This document shows positions 53,079 to 61,945 of a stretch of DNA of 64,000 bases, piece after piece. Each line of letters starts with the position of its first letter. The first letter of the stretch is position 1. A program made the position numbers and the translations under genes. Below the pieces are notes generated by a model that was not told the origin of the DNA, searched no databases, and worked only from the letters and a program-made list of their open reading frames with translations. The stretch comes from CAYWMP01 sp964459445. GTDB taxonomy: Bacteria; Desulfobacterota; DSM-4660; Desulfatiglandales; HGW-15. The stretch lies in NCBI GenBank assembly GCA_964459445.1, contig CAYWMP010000001.1:1-64000 (forward strand), in the 5' to 3' direction.

Positions 53079-54140
53079 TTAGGCCTTCTTTACTGCAAGG
53101 CGTTCACCCATAATGCCCGTGGGTCTGAAGATGAGCACCAGTACGAGCATTGTGAAGGCAATGGCGTCTTTTAGCTGATATGGAGCAACAATCCCCAGAC
53201 CGTCCAGGAATAGGCTCGGCCCTATTGTTTCAATCAGGCCGAGGAAAATCCCCCCAAGCATGGCGCCTGGAATGTTGCCGATGCCGCCCAAGACCGCCGC
53301 TGTAAAGGCTTTGATGCCGGGAATAAATCCCATGAGAAAATGCACCTGTTTGAACATGAGGGCGTAGAGGACGCCGGCCGCCCCGGCGGCCATACCACCG
53401 ATGACGAAGGTGGTGGAAACCATCCCGTCCACATTAATCCCCATCAAGGATGATGCCTCCTTATCTTCTGAGACGGAACGGATGGCCTTTCCGAGCCTGG
53501 TGAGCATGATAAAGCTGTACAAGGCGGCCATGAGCAGAATTGCAGCGATGATTACCACCAACTGAATTTTCAAAATCCGAATACCGAAGATAAACCAGAA
53601 GCCGTCAAGAATCTTAATATCCGGATAGGCCTGAAAGCCGGACCCGTATAATCCCCGAAACATGTACTGAAGAAAGAACGAGGCCCCGATGGCCGTTATC
53701 AGGGGGATCAATCGAGGAGCGCCTCTTAAGGGCCGGTATGCAACTTTCTCCAGAAAAAAGGCGATTGTCGTGGATACAGCCATTGCGACAAGGAAAATGG
53801 CCAGCAGGGATGTAAACGGGTTCGTGTCCAGAAAATCAGAACGGTACATGGCAGCAGCTACGAAATAGGCGGTGTAGGGCCCGCTCATAAAGACCTCACC
53901 ATGGGCGAAATTGATCATTTTCAATACGCCATAAACCATGGTGTACCCTGTGGCAATCAGGGCGTAGATGCTCCCCTGGGCCAGGCCGAAAATAATGAAA
54001 TCAATCCAGTGGCGCCCGGAATAACGACCGGCCACCAAGGTGGCTATGGAGCCCCAGAGAATCATTGCCAAAAGGGTTCCACCGATCAACCACATGACGA
54101 TATCGGTGGGGGTAATCTTTTCCATCCAACGTCGTTGCAT
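53079..54140 (-). CDS. livH: ABC transporter permease LivH (inner operon)
   Basis: 353 residues from ATG 54140 (GGAGG just upstream; an ATG at 54152 overlaps that site). An extra N-terminal hydrophobic segment (TDIVMWLIGGTLLAMILWG) precedes the conserved LKMINFAHGEVFMSGPYTAYF. MGFIPGIKAFTAAVLGGIGNIPGAMLGG is typical. Confidence 0.93.
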   Translation of the reverse strand: MQRRWMEKITPTDIVMWLIGGTLLAMILWGSIATLVAGRYSGRHWIDFIIFGLAQGSIYALIATGYTMVYGVLKMINFAHGEVFMSGPYTAYFVAAAMYRSDFLDTNPFTSLLAIFLVAMAVSTTIAFFLEKVAYRPLRGAPRLIPLITAIGASFFLQYMFRGLYGSGFQAYPDIKILDGFWFIFGIRILKIQLVVIIAAILLMAALYSFIMLTRLGKAIRSVSEDKEASSLMGINVDGMVSTTFVIGGMAAGAAGVLYALMFKQVHFLMGFIPGIKAFTAAVLGGIGNIPGAMLGGIFLGLIETIGPSLFLDGLGIVAPYQLKDAIAFTMLVLVLIFRPTGIMGERLAVKKA

Positions 54141-54559
54141 AATGCCCTCCATCCCCCGGTGTCACTAAATTCATTTGGTTCCTGCTTCGTTTCAAGGTCA
54201 GGGGATTTGGTTTTTTAAATTAAAATTAGGTAAAATACGCTTTTCGATATATAGAAACAGAAATCCGAAGCCGAAAAATAGAATAATTCGGTGTCTCCGA
54301 ATTCCAACAGCTTCCTAAGTAAGCTTCTTGTTATGGGCTAAAGCTCCTCACCAAAGCGTTGTTCCAATCCAGAACCTTTGGCCTGGGAGGCATAACTCTT
54401 TCAGTTTAGTATTCCTCTTGCGATGCGAAGCGCACCTAAGTTCATTTCTACGCTGACTTTCGCTCCATTGCTTGACGGATACCTGTCGCCTTTTAAGAGC
54501 GACTCAGGTGTTTTCCGTTTGTGTTCGCCGTACCTTCGAGCAATTCGTTGAGGAGGAAT
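54141..54559. other. Spacer between livH and livK of the inner operon
   Basis: About 420 bp on the leader side of livH, with AT-rich stretches around 54210-54290 but no convincing gene. A promoter for livH-M-G-F may sit here, since the hairpin at 54560-54596 would limit read-through from livK. I see no clear -35/-10 pair. Confidence 0.35.
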
Positions 54560-54596
54560 ATAGAAACCCGGTTTCGGAGGGAAACCGGGTTTCTAT
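54560..54596 (-). terminator. Hairpin between livK and livH of the inner operon
   Basis: 16-bp stem ATAGAAACCCGGTTTC/GAAACCGGGTTTCTAT with a 5-nt loop, eleven bases after the livK stop on the minus strand. Only a weak T tract follows, so partial termination or mRNA protection is likely. Confidence 0.7.
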
Positions 54597-54606
54597 TGCG
54601 AGATGT

Positions 54607-55827
54607 TTAGTAAGGTTTCCAGAACGGCGTGGACGGCATCTCAAGCTTCTTAACGTTTTCAAGCTTGGTCTGGTACACGGCAATGCGCGGATCCGCCATA
54701 TCGCCGTATTTATCGCTGGTCAGGGTTCCGGTCATCCCTTTGTAACCCTTGGTGGCATACATGGCGTTTCGCAGTTCCATACGGTCGATGGTCAGAGAGC
54801 CGTCTGAACCCACTTTGGCAACCTTTTCAACCGCCTTCAGAATCACCATTGCGGCATCATAGGCGTGGGCATGGAATGGCGCCTCCGGTTTTTTACCGTA
54901 TTTCTCTTTATGCGCTTTCAGGAAATTTTTGTACGCGGCGGGGAATGCGGAGAAATCCGGGCTGGAGTGAAACATGCCGACAGCGGCTTCACCGGCGGCT
55001 TTTAAGAAGTCAGGGGAGAAGATGCCATCGGCCCCCATCAAGTTAACCTTTTCCAGACCGGCGACTTCTTTGGCCTGGCGGGTGATGTGACCGCCCTCTG
55101 CGATGAAGATCGGGTAGTAGATAAAGTCTGGGTTCCCGGTAGCGATTTTGGTCAGAACGGGACGCATGTCCGTGTCGCCCGGAGAAACCGCTTCCATGGC
55201 GGAAATGGAGCCGCCCATCTTCTTGAAGTTTGCGGCGAATACCTGGGCCAGCTGCTCGGCGTAGACGCTGCCGTCATGGATAGTGGCCGCGTTTTTGACC
55301 TTTAAAACATTCCGGGCGAATTGCGCCGCAACGGCACCCTGCACCGTGTCGTTATGGCAGGTGCGCAGATAGCCATTGTAACCCGCTGCCCGATTCGGGT
55401 CTGTCAGATAGGGGGCGGTATTTGAGGGTGAAACAGTGGGGATGCCGGCCTTCCACAGGATCGGAACACCCGGTTTGGCAGCACTGGAGCAGTTGGAGCC
55501 AATAGCTCCCACGATGGTGGGGTCGGAAGCGATCTTGGTGGCTGCCGCCTGCCCGCCTTCGGGGCCACATCCAGTATCCTGGCCGCTCAGCTTGATGGGA
55601 TGCCCTTTGATATCGCCGCCGAAATCGTCGATGGCAATTTCAATGCCCCGGACGGTGTCCATGCCCAGGGAGGTGTTCGGCCCGGAAACGACAAACCAGT
55701 AGGCAATATGGACGGGCTCGCCTTTTTTGAGTTTTACAACACCCTTTTCACCTGCGGCAAAAGCGGGGAGAACCCCCAACCCAACGATGAGACCAATGAC
55801 AAGTAAAGTGGTAAATAAACGTTTCAT
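54607..55827 (-). CDS. livK: ABC transporter substrate-binding protein LivK (inner operon)
   Basis: 406 residues. Signal peptide MKRLFTTLLVIGLIVGLGV with cleavage near AFAAG. Binding fold with VHIAYWFVVSGPNTSLGMD, IVGAIGSNCSSAAKPG and MRPVLTKIATGNPDFIYY. Only roughly 30% identical to the LivK at 60335, so the two transporters have different ligands, although their upstream regions are nearly the same. Its own ribosome-binding site AGGAG is in the 76 bp between the copied promoter region and the ATG. Confidence 0.94.
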   Translation of the reverse strand: MKRLFTTLLVIGLIVGLGVLPAFAAGEKGVVKLKKGEPVHIAYWFVVSGPNTSLGMDTVRGIEIAIDDFGGDIKGHPIKLSGQDTGCGPEGGQAAATKIASDPTIVGAIGSNCSSAAKPGVPILWKAGIPTVSPSNTAPYLTDPNRAAGYNGYLRTCHNDTVQGAVAAQFARNVLKVKNAATIHDGSVYAEQLAQVFAANFKKMGGSISAMEAVSPGDTDMRPVLTKIATGNPDFIYYPIFIAEGGHITRQAKEVAGLEKVNLMGADGIFSPDFLKAAGEAAVGMFHSSPDFSAFPAAYKNFLKAHKEKYGKKPEAPFHAHAYDAAMVILKAVEKVAKVGSDGSLTIDRMELRNAMYATKGYKGMTGTLTSDKYGDMADPRIAVYQTKLENVKKLEMPSTPFWKPY

Positions 55828-55864
55828 TTGTGCATCTCCTTTCTTCTAATCTCATTTAAAGTAT

Positions 55865-55903
55865 TTAGATGGCAGACGAATTTTTTACTTGAATGCTTCT
55901 CAT
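55865..55903 (-). other. Short leader frame upstream of livK (relic of a former start)
   Basis: The duplicated upstream region ends with GAGGAGGTG followed by an ATG (55903-55901) that aligns with the livK start of the outer operon. Here it opens only a 12-codon frame (MRSIQVKNSSAI, stop at 55865). It is most simply the old start codon left after a copied promoter was joined in front of another gene, though a leader peptide effect is possible. Confidence 0.5.
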
Positions 55904-56028
55904 CACCTCCTCTCAGCTAGTGGTTTTAGGTTATTGGGGTATTTCCCTGGGGCACGGGTTCTAAGTGCCTGAATACAAGGTGGATTTTTTGACACTTCCT
56001 GGCGATTGGATTGTTGAAAAACCGCGCC

Positions 56029-56057
56029 AGTATAGACAATGCCTTACTGCTCGTCAA
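56029..56057 (-). promoter_or_regulatory. Sigma-70 promoter of the inner livK
   Basis: TTGACG (56057-56052), 17-bp spacer, TATACT (56034-56029). The same boxes and spacing occur in the outer copy at 61623-61651. Transcription would begin near 56022, giving a ~195-nt leader. Confidence 0.75.
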
Positions 56058-56310
56058 GCGAAAAAAATGCGTTTGTTCGATAAGAATAAACCTCGAGGCC
56101 GATTCATCTCCGAACCATTTCACCCCATGATATGCCCGCAAAGAAGTCGGAATTAATTGATATTATGAATATTTTATAAGAACAAATCCAAAGGTCACCC
56201 TGCTGTTCAAGGTCTGTTCGGTCCTTGTGGATGTTTAGTGTTATCAAACAATCCTGATGAATGCCATTCAGTATTCTGGAGCTTTATATTTTAACAAATT
56301 AAAAGATTGA

Positions 56311-56352
56311 TTAGCCTTGTCTACGCTTCCTGACCCTATCCCTTTTCTATTA
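56311..56352 (-). pseudogene. 3'-end relic of a nucleotide-sugar dehydrogenase gene
   Basis: Read on the minus strand, 56337-56311 encodes RVRKRRQG-stop, against KVRKRRQG-stop at the end of the intact gene (61930-61904): seven of eight residues and the stop are the same. Upstream bases continue to match with one missing base up to about 56352, after which similarity ends. Confidence 0.75.
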
Positions 56353-56525
56353 AGAGTATATGCTGCGCCTACCCTTCTTCAGGCATTGATTCTTCTCTTT
56401 TTGAGAAAGTTCTATCATTCATTTCTCTTCTTTGTGGCTTAGTGCCTTGTGGCTGAACTATGACTGTTTGGGAAAGGTGGGCAAAGGGAAAGGTTAAAGC
56501 GGGGTTAGTCGAGTTCAGTCAAATT
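56353..56525. other. Spacer behind the outer livF
   Basis: No gene. Around 56428-56458 the minus strand reads AGCCACAAGGCACTAAGCC followed by ACAAAGAAG, a degenerate single arm of the CACGAAG-type repeat also found at 2723-2806. Confidence 0.35.
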
Positions 56526-57251
56526 CTATTCTACGCCAAGGTAGAGCTTCCTGACCATTTCGTTCTCTTCGAGGTTTACCGTCGAATCCTCCAAAACGAT
56601 CTGACCCGTCTGAATCACGTAGCCCCTGGAGGCAATCTGAAAGGCCATCAAAGCGTTTTGCTCCACAAGCAGGATCGTGGTTCCCTGTTTGTTGATGTTT
56701 TCAATGGTCTCGAATATCGTCTCCACTAGGATCGGCGCAAGACCCATTGAAGGCTCATCGAGAAGCAGGATGTTGGGATTGGCCATCAAGGCCCTGGCAA
56801 TGGCAAGCATTTGTTGCTCGCCTCCGGAAAGGGTCCCTGCCACCTGGGTCCGCCTTTCCTTTAACCTGGGGAAAAGTTTGAAGGACGCGTCCATATCCTC
56901 TTTAATCACCTTAGCGTCGCTATTCAAAAACGCCCCCATCTCCAGGTTTTCGGTGACACTTAACCGGCTGAATATCATTCTACCCTCAGGCACCTGTGAA
57001 ATCCCTTCACGGACGATTTTGTGCGGGGCCATTCGTTCAATCTGATTGCCTTCAAGTAGGATATGGCCCTCCTTGCATTTGAGGAGGCCGCAGATCGTGT
57101 TAAGCATCGTGCTCTTACCTGCGCCGTTGCTGCCGATCAGGGTTACGATTTCTCCCTTGTTGACACCCAAAGAGACACCCTTGAGGGCATGGATATTCCC
57201 GTAATAGGTATGAACATCCCGGGCCTCAAGTATCATCTTGTCCTGATTCAT
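56526..57251 (-). CDS. livF: ABC transporter ATP-binding protein LivF (outer operon)
   Basis: 241 residues: Walker A GSNGAGKST, signature LSGGEQQMLAIARALMANP, Walker B LLLLDEPSMGLAP. Its start overlaps the livG stop by one base (TGATG). Confidence 0.95.
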   Translation of the reverse strand: MNQDKMILEARDVHTYYGNIHALKGVSLGVNKGEIVTLIGSNGAGKSTMLNTICGLLKCKEGHILLEGNQIERMAPHKIVREGISQVPEGRMIFSRLSVTENLEMGAFLNSDAKVIKEDMDASFKLFPRLKERRTQVAGTLSGGEQQMLAIARALMANPNILLLDEPSMGLAPILVETIFETIENINKQGTTILLVEQNALMAFQIASRGYVIQTGQIVLEDSTVNLEENEMVRKLYLGVE

Positions 57252-58066
57252 CAGCTCTCCTCACCCGATTTCCTTGTGGCGCGCTTCCTTGCTCTGGTCC
57301 CCATGCGTCCCAAGTAGGCCTCTATGACCTTGGGATCCTTTTGCACGGTTTCCGGTGACCCTTCGGAAATTTTCATCCCATAGTCAAGGACCGTGATACG
57401 ATCTGAAATCCCCATAACAACGCGCATGTCATGCTCGATAAGAAGCACAGTGAGATTCAGATCAGATCGCACGCGTTCAATAAATTGGGTTAGGTCGGAG
57501 GTTTCCAGAGGATTCATGCCTGCGGTGGGTTCATCCAGCAAAAGGAGCTTTGGTTCCGTGGCGAGCGCGCGTCCGATCTCGAGCCTTCGCTGATCACCAT
57601 AGGGCAGATTTTTGGCTAAATTATCAGCCTGATCAGCCAATCCCACAAATTCCAGGAGTTCGTCCGCCTTTTCATGGGCCTTCATTTCCTCGATCCGCGT
57701 ATGCTTATTATGGCTGATGGCGCCCCATACGCCCGCCTTCATGCGACAATGACGGCCTACCAGGATATTCTCATGGGAGGTCATGTTTGCGAACAGCCGG
57801 ATGTTCTGGAAGGTCCTTGAAATTCCATACTCGGCGATCACATGGCTTTTGAGGCCATTGATCTTTTTGTCTCTGAACATGACCTTGCCGCCCTCGATGC
57901 TTTCGTAGACGCCTGTCAGACAATTGAAGAAGGTCGTCTTACCCGCCCCGTTGGGACCGATCAGACCTGCAATCATACCCTTTTCTATGACCAGGTCGAT
58001 TTCATTGAGGGCGGTCAACCCGCCGAATTTCTTTGTCAACGCCGTTGTCTTGAGTACTGCGCCCAT
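57251..58066 (-). CDS. livG: ABC transporter ATP-binding protein LivG (outer operon)
   Basis: 271 residues: Walker A GPNGAGKTT, LPYGDQRRLEIGRALATEP, Walker B LLLLDEPTAGMNP, C-terminal VIEAYLGRMG followed by a basic tail. Confidence 0.95.
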   Translation of the reverse strand: MGAVLKTTALTKKFGGLTALNEIDLVIEKGMIAGLIGPNGAGKTTFFNCLTGVYESIEGGKVMFRDKKINGLKSHVIAEYGISRTFQNIRLFANMTSHENILVGRHCRMKAGVWGAISHNKHTRIEEMKAHEKADELLEFVGLADQADNLAKNLPYGDQRRLEIGRALATEPKLLLLDEPTAGMNPLETSDLTQFIERVRSDLNLTVLLIEHDMRVVMGISDRITVLDYGMKISEGSPETVQKDPKVIEAYLGRMGTRARKRATRKSGEES

Positions 58067-58072
58067 AAGGAC

Positions 58073-59059
58073 TTATCCTTCTTCCTTGATGTCTCCGAAC
58101 TCCATCCTCCGCCTGCCCGATGGGATAAATCCCATGGGGCGGAAGATCATCATGGCCACCAGCAAAGCGCCAAAGGCTGCCATCCGGTATAGCTGAACCT
58201 CACGGAGCACTTCGGGGAGCCCGATAAGGACGATAGCCCCGATGACAACCCCGGAAAGGCTTCCCATACCCCCGATGATGATCAGACAAAGCACATTCAC
58301 GGACACCATAAGGGAAAAGTTTTCAGGAAAAATAGAACCCTGTCTCGCGGCAAAGATGGCCCCGCCAATGCCCGCAAATGAAGCCCCGATGGTAAAGGCC
58401 AGGAGCTTTGTTTTCAGGATGTTGATGCCCATGATGGCGGCTGCATCCTGGTCCTCCCGCATCGCTACCCAGGCCCTGCCAAGGCGGGAGTTATTGAGTC
58501 GATCGGCCACAAATATCGAAAATATGATGCCGGCCAAAATCACATAGTACCACCTGACCGGGTTGTTCACCGATAGGCTGCCGACGGAAAAGGGGTCAAT
58601 CCTCAACAAACCCCTTGGTCCGTTCGTGATAGGGTCCAGGTTATTGAGGACAATCCTGATGATCTCGCCAAAACCCAATGTCACAATAGCGAGATAATCG
58701 CCGCGCATGCGAAGCACGGGGATGCCCAATAGCGTTCCTCCAAGTGCCGCCAGGGCCACGCACATGGGCAGCATAACCCAAAAGGGCAGATGGATGCCGA
58801 ATTGGGGAGAGGCCAAGAGGGCATATCCATAGGCGCCGATGGCATAAAAGGCCACATATCCCAGATCCAGGAGCCCTGCAAATCCGACAACCACGTTGAG
58901 CCCCACCCCAAGCATGATATAGATCCCGATATCACCGAAAATCTGGGTCCAATAATTCCCAACGAGGGGAGGCAGAATGGCAACGCCGGCGACCAGAAGC
59001 CCGAGCCAGACCTTGAGAGGGAATTTATTGTATGTTTCTTTTAGAAAATCAGTAGCCAT
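58073..59059 (-). CDS. livM: ABC transporter permease LivM (outer operon)
   Basis: 328 residues from the ATG at 59059 (MATDFLKETY); an in-frame ATG at 59134 lies inside livH and adds non-homologous residues. Typical LivM with NVVVGFAGLLDLGYVAFYAIGAYGYALL, IMGINILKTKLLAFTIGASFAGIGGAIFAA and IIIGGMGSLSGVVIGAIVLIGLPE. It lacks the N-terminal extension of the inner LivM. Confidence 0.94.
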   Translation of the reverse strand: MATDFLKETYNKFPLKVWLGLLVAGVAILPPLVGNYWTQIFGDIGIYIMLGVGLNVVVGFAGLLDLGYVAFYAIGAYGYALLASPQFGIHLPFWVMLPMCVALAALGGTLLGIPVLRMRGDYLAIVTLGFGEIIRIVLNNLDPITNGPRGLLRIDPFSVGSLSVNNPVRWYYVILAGIIFSIFVADRLNNSRLGRAWVAMREDQDAAAIMGINILKTKLLAFTIGASFAGIGGAIFAARQGSIFPENFSLMVSVNVLCLIIIGGMGSLSGVVIGAIVLIGLPEVLREVQLYRMAAFGALLVAMMIFRPMGFIPSGRRRMEFGDIKEEG

Positions 59060-59060
59060 A

Positions 59061-59978
59061 TTAAGCCCTTTCCGACACCACTTCGCCGAAAATTCCCCTC
59101 GGCCTGAATATGAGCACGAGGACCAATAGGCCAAAGGCGATTACATCCTTATATTCCGAAGGCATGACGAGGACGCCGAGGGCCTCTGCCAGGCCCAGGA
59201 AATACCCACCGAACATAGCGCCGATCACATTTCCGATGCCGCCGAGCACGGCAGCGGTAAAGGCCTTGATGCCGGGGATAAAACCCATCATATGGTTGAT
59301 TTGCGTGTAGTACATCCCAACCATAACCCCTGCCGCGGCTGCGAGGGTGGATCCGAGCACGAAGGTAATCAGGATAATCCGGTCCACATCAATTCCCATG
59401 AGGGCCGCAGCGGCCTTATTTTCTGCCACCGCTCTCATAGTCTTTCCGGTCTTTGTCCTTCTAATAAAGGTATACAAACCGACCATGAGTAGAAAAGACC
59501 CCAAGATAATGACGATCTGGAAATAGGAAATGCTGATCGGACCGATGTCCAGCCACTCTTCGCTGATGATTTCAGGGTATACTTTCATACGGGCCTTGAC
59601 GATCAGCATCATCACATTTTGGAGGAAAATGGAGGCGCCGATAGCACTAATCAGGGGCGATAGGCGAGGGGCGGTGCGAAGGGGCCTGTAGGCGATCCTT
59701 TCCAAAATAGCGCCAAGGCAGGAAGAAACCAGCATGGCCGCGATAAAGGCCAGGATGATCGAGATGGCGGGGTGTCTGCTGGCAAAGCCGCTATTCACAA
59801 AATAGGTCAGGGCCGCAAATCCCCCGAATGAGCCGAACATGTAAATTTCGCCATGGGCGAAATTGATCATGAACAGGATCCCGTACACCAGGGTGTAACC
59901 CAGAGCGATCAGCGCGTAAATCCCGCCAATGGTCAGCCCATTGATGATTTGGTCAATGATGATATCAAAACTATACAT
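59061..59978 (-). CDS. livH: ABC transporter permease LivH (outer operon)
   Basis: 305 residues, normal length. LFMINFAHGEIYMFGSFGGF near the N-terminus and MGFIPGIKAFTAAVLGGIGNVIGAMFGGYFLG towards the C-terminus. Pairs with LivM. Confidence 0.95.
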   Translation of the reverse strand: MYSFDIIIDQIINGLTIGGIYALIALGYTLVYGILFMINFAHGEIYMFGSFGGFAALTYFVNSGFASRHPAISIILAFIAAMLVSSCLGAILERIAYRPLRTAPRLSPLISAIGASIFLQNVMMLIVKARMKVYPEIISEEWLDIGPISISYFQIVIILGSFLLMVGLYTFIRRTKTGKTMRAVAENKAAAALMGIDVDRIILITFVLGSTLAAAAGVMVGMYYTQINHMMGFIPGIKAFTAAVLGGIGNVIGAMFGGYFLGLAEALGVLVMPSEYKDVIAFGLLVLVLIFRPRGIFGEVVSERA

Positions 59979-60334
59979 AGGGTGTCTCTATCCCCCAAGC
60001 CTTAGGCGAGGACTTCTCAATTTTCCTTCGCCCGTGTCGATGATGGTCTTTTAAGGGTTTAAGGCTGGTTTATCCGAAGTCATCAAACCGTTTGAATTTG
60101 AATATGAAAATCTGTAAGGGCTATCGTGCTGGTGCGATTCCGATTCCTTTATCGCGGGAGGCAGTTTTAAAACGCCCAAGTTTGGTTATCTCGATCTTGG
60201 GGCTCCACTCGTCTCCGACCTTGGTATTCATTCGGCCAAAATCGGGCATTTTGAAATTGCCTCGTAAGAAAGGCCGAGACTAGCTCGGCCTTTCTTATAG
60301 TCTGGTTAATGCAAAGCCCACACTCTCAATGGCT
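59979..60334. other. Spacer between livH and livK of the outer operon
   Basis: 356 bp with the hairpin at 60265-60297 and no convincing gene. A 63-codon plus-strand frame here is probably chance. Confidence 0.4.
60265..60297 (-). terminator. Hairpin between livK and livH of the outer operon
   Basis: 14-bp stem TAAGAAAGGCCGAG/CTCGGCCTTTCTTA with a 5-nt loop, 37 bp after the livK stop. The minus-strand side ends CCTTTCTTACG, a weak T tract, so partial termination or mRNA end protection is likely. Confidence 0.7.
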
Positions 60335-61495
60335 TTAGAATTTCAGTTGTTTGAAGAATCTCTTTCCGCCTTCTTCAACCACTTTGTAAACGACAACAAC
60401 GGATCCCGTCCTGTCTCCGAACTTATCAAAAGAAATCTTACCGGTGATACCGTTCAGCCGCGTGGCTGACACGGCGTCCCTTAGGGCCTTTTTGCCAATC
60501 TTCAGACTGCCGTCACCCTGTTTCTTGGCCACCTTTTCCACGGCTGCCAAGAGGATTTGAGCGGCATCGTAGCCCTGGGGCGAGAAGGTTTGTCTTGGGC
60601 CGTACTTGGCCTCAAATTTCTTCACCCAATTGGGATCAGGCTCCTTGGCATAGGTGACATAGGCGCCGTTGGTTGCCTTTCCACCGGCCTCAATGAAATC
60701 CTTTGGGGTGTAGCAACCATCATCGCTCATGAATTTGGTCTTTCGCAGACCAACCCTCTTCATTTGCCTCGCGATCAGGCTGCCTTCGGCGGCCATGCCC
60801 CCGAAGTAGATCAATTGCGGTTTCAAGGGTTTGAGTTTGGTCAGCACGGGGGAGAAATCCTTGTCGCCCCGCGTGATGCCTTCAAGAGCCAGGACCTTTC
60901 CGCCTTTCTTTTCTATGTTCTTTGCAAAGTCTTCCGCGAGACTCTGACCATAGTCGCTCTTGTCATGAATGGCGGCGACGTTTGTCCATCCCCTGCTCTT
61001 TGCGAAGGCCGCGGCTCTGGCTGCCTGGATCTTGTCGTTCCAGCAGGTCCTGAAAAAGATAGGGATTCCCCTAGCGGTCAATTCCAGAGCCGTGGAAGAA
61101 CCTGAAACCATGACCACCTTGTATTTATTGTGCACATCCGATGCGGGCTTGCTTCCGCCGCTACAGGTGTAACCCACAAGGCCGACCACCAATGGATCGT
61201 TACACAACTTTTCAGCGACGGCAACGGACGCGGGTCCGGCGCACTGATCATCCTCAGCCTGTAGGATCACCTTGTGTCCAAGAATGCTTCCTTTTTCAAC
61301 AACGGCCATCTCTACACCGTTTTTGATGTCAATGCCCAGGACTGCATAGTCGCCTGAAAGGATAAAGCCCCCACCGATCTTTATCGGTTTTCCTGCCGGA
61401 ATCGTGATCGTTCCCCATTCATCGGCGTAGGCCCCAAAACAGGTAAAACCCAAAAATAGTGCGATCATTAGACAAATGGATGTTCGCTTTGCCAT
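60335..61495 (-). CDS. livK: ABC transporter substrate-binding protein LivK (outer operon)
   Basis: 386 residues. Signal peptide MAKRTSICLMIALFLGFTC with cleavage near AYADE. Binding fold shown by IKIGGGFILSGDYAVLGID, VGLVGYTCSGGSKPASD and SPVLTKLKPLKPQLIYFGG. It sits at the head of the outer operon, directly downstream of the original promoter region. Confidence 0.94.
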   Translation of the reverse strand: MAKRTSICLMIALFLGFTCFGAYADEWGTITIPAGKPIKIGGGFILSGDYAVLGIDIKNGVEMAVVEKGSILGHKVILQAEDDQCAGPASVAVAEKLCNDPLVVGLVGYTCSGGSKPASDVHNKYKVVMVSGSSTALELTARGIPIFFRTCWNDKIQAARAAAFAKSRGWTNVAAIHDKSDYGQSLAEDFAKNIEKKGGKVLALEGITRGDKDFSPVLTKLKPLKPQLIYFGGMAAEGSLIARQMKRVGLRKTKFMSDDGCYTPKDFIEAGGKATNGAYVTYAKEPDPNWVKKFEAKYGPRQTFSPQGYDAAQILLAAVEKVAKKQGDGSLKIGKKALRDAVSATRLNGITGKISFDKFGDRTGSVVVVYKVVEEGGKRFFKQLKF

Positions 61496-61945
61496 ACGCT
61501 CCTCCTTCTGCTAGTGGTTTATGGTTATTAGGGTATTCCCCTGGGGTACAGGTTCTAAGTGCTTGAATAAAAGGTGGGTTTCTTGACGTTTCGTGGTGAT
61601 AGGATTGTTGAAAAACCGTGTCAGTATAGACAATGCCCTACTGCTCGTCAAGCGAAAAAACCGCGTTTGTTTGATAATAATAAACACCAAGGCGGATTCA
61701 TCTCTGACCCATTTCGCCCTATGGCATGACGATCAGAAAGTCGGAACTAATTGATATTATAGACGTTTTATAAGAACAAATCAAAGGTCACACTGCTCTT
61801 CCAAGGTCTGTTCCGTCCATGGAAATGTTTAGTGTTATCAAACAATTTGAATGAATGCCATCAGTATTCCGCTGCTTTATATTTCAAGAAATAGAAAGAA
61901 TGATTAGCCTTGTCTTCGCTTCCTGACCTTATCCTTTATTCTATT
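61496..61945 (-). repeat. Duplicated ~440-bp livK upstream region, outer (original) copy
   Basis: Matches 55904-56352. Here the block runs from the ribosome-binding site of livK into the last ~14 codons of the intact nucleotide-sugar dehydrogenase, so this is the ancestral location. Apart from that gene end it has no coding sequence. Confidence 0.9.
61623..61651 (-). promoter_or_regulatory. Sigma-70 promoter of the outer livK
   Basis: TTGACG (61651-61646), 17-bp spacer, TATACT (61628-61623), same as in the inner copy except for one spacer base. Start expected near 61616, ~120 nt before the livK ATG. Confidence 0.75.

Larger units (their letters stand above)
55904..56352 (-). repeat. Duplicated ~440-bp livK upstream region, inner copy
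   Basis: Aligns in the same orientation with 61496-61945, about 80% identical by eye across the full length, with shared blocks such as AGTATAGACAATGCC, TGCTCGTCAAGCGAAAAAA, TTAGTGTTATCAAACAAT and TTAGCCTTGTCT. It is non-coding except for a relic of the nucleotide-sugar dehydrogenase 3' end at 56311-56337. Confidence 0.9.

Noticed and set aside
60092..60283. 63-codon plus-strand frame between the outer livH and livK
   Set aside because: No ribosome-binding site, no family, and it runs into the hairpin of the opposite-strand operon.
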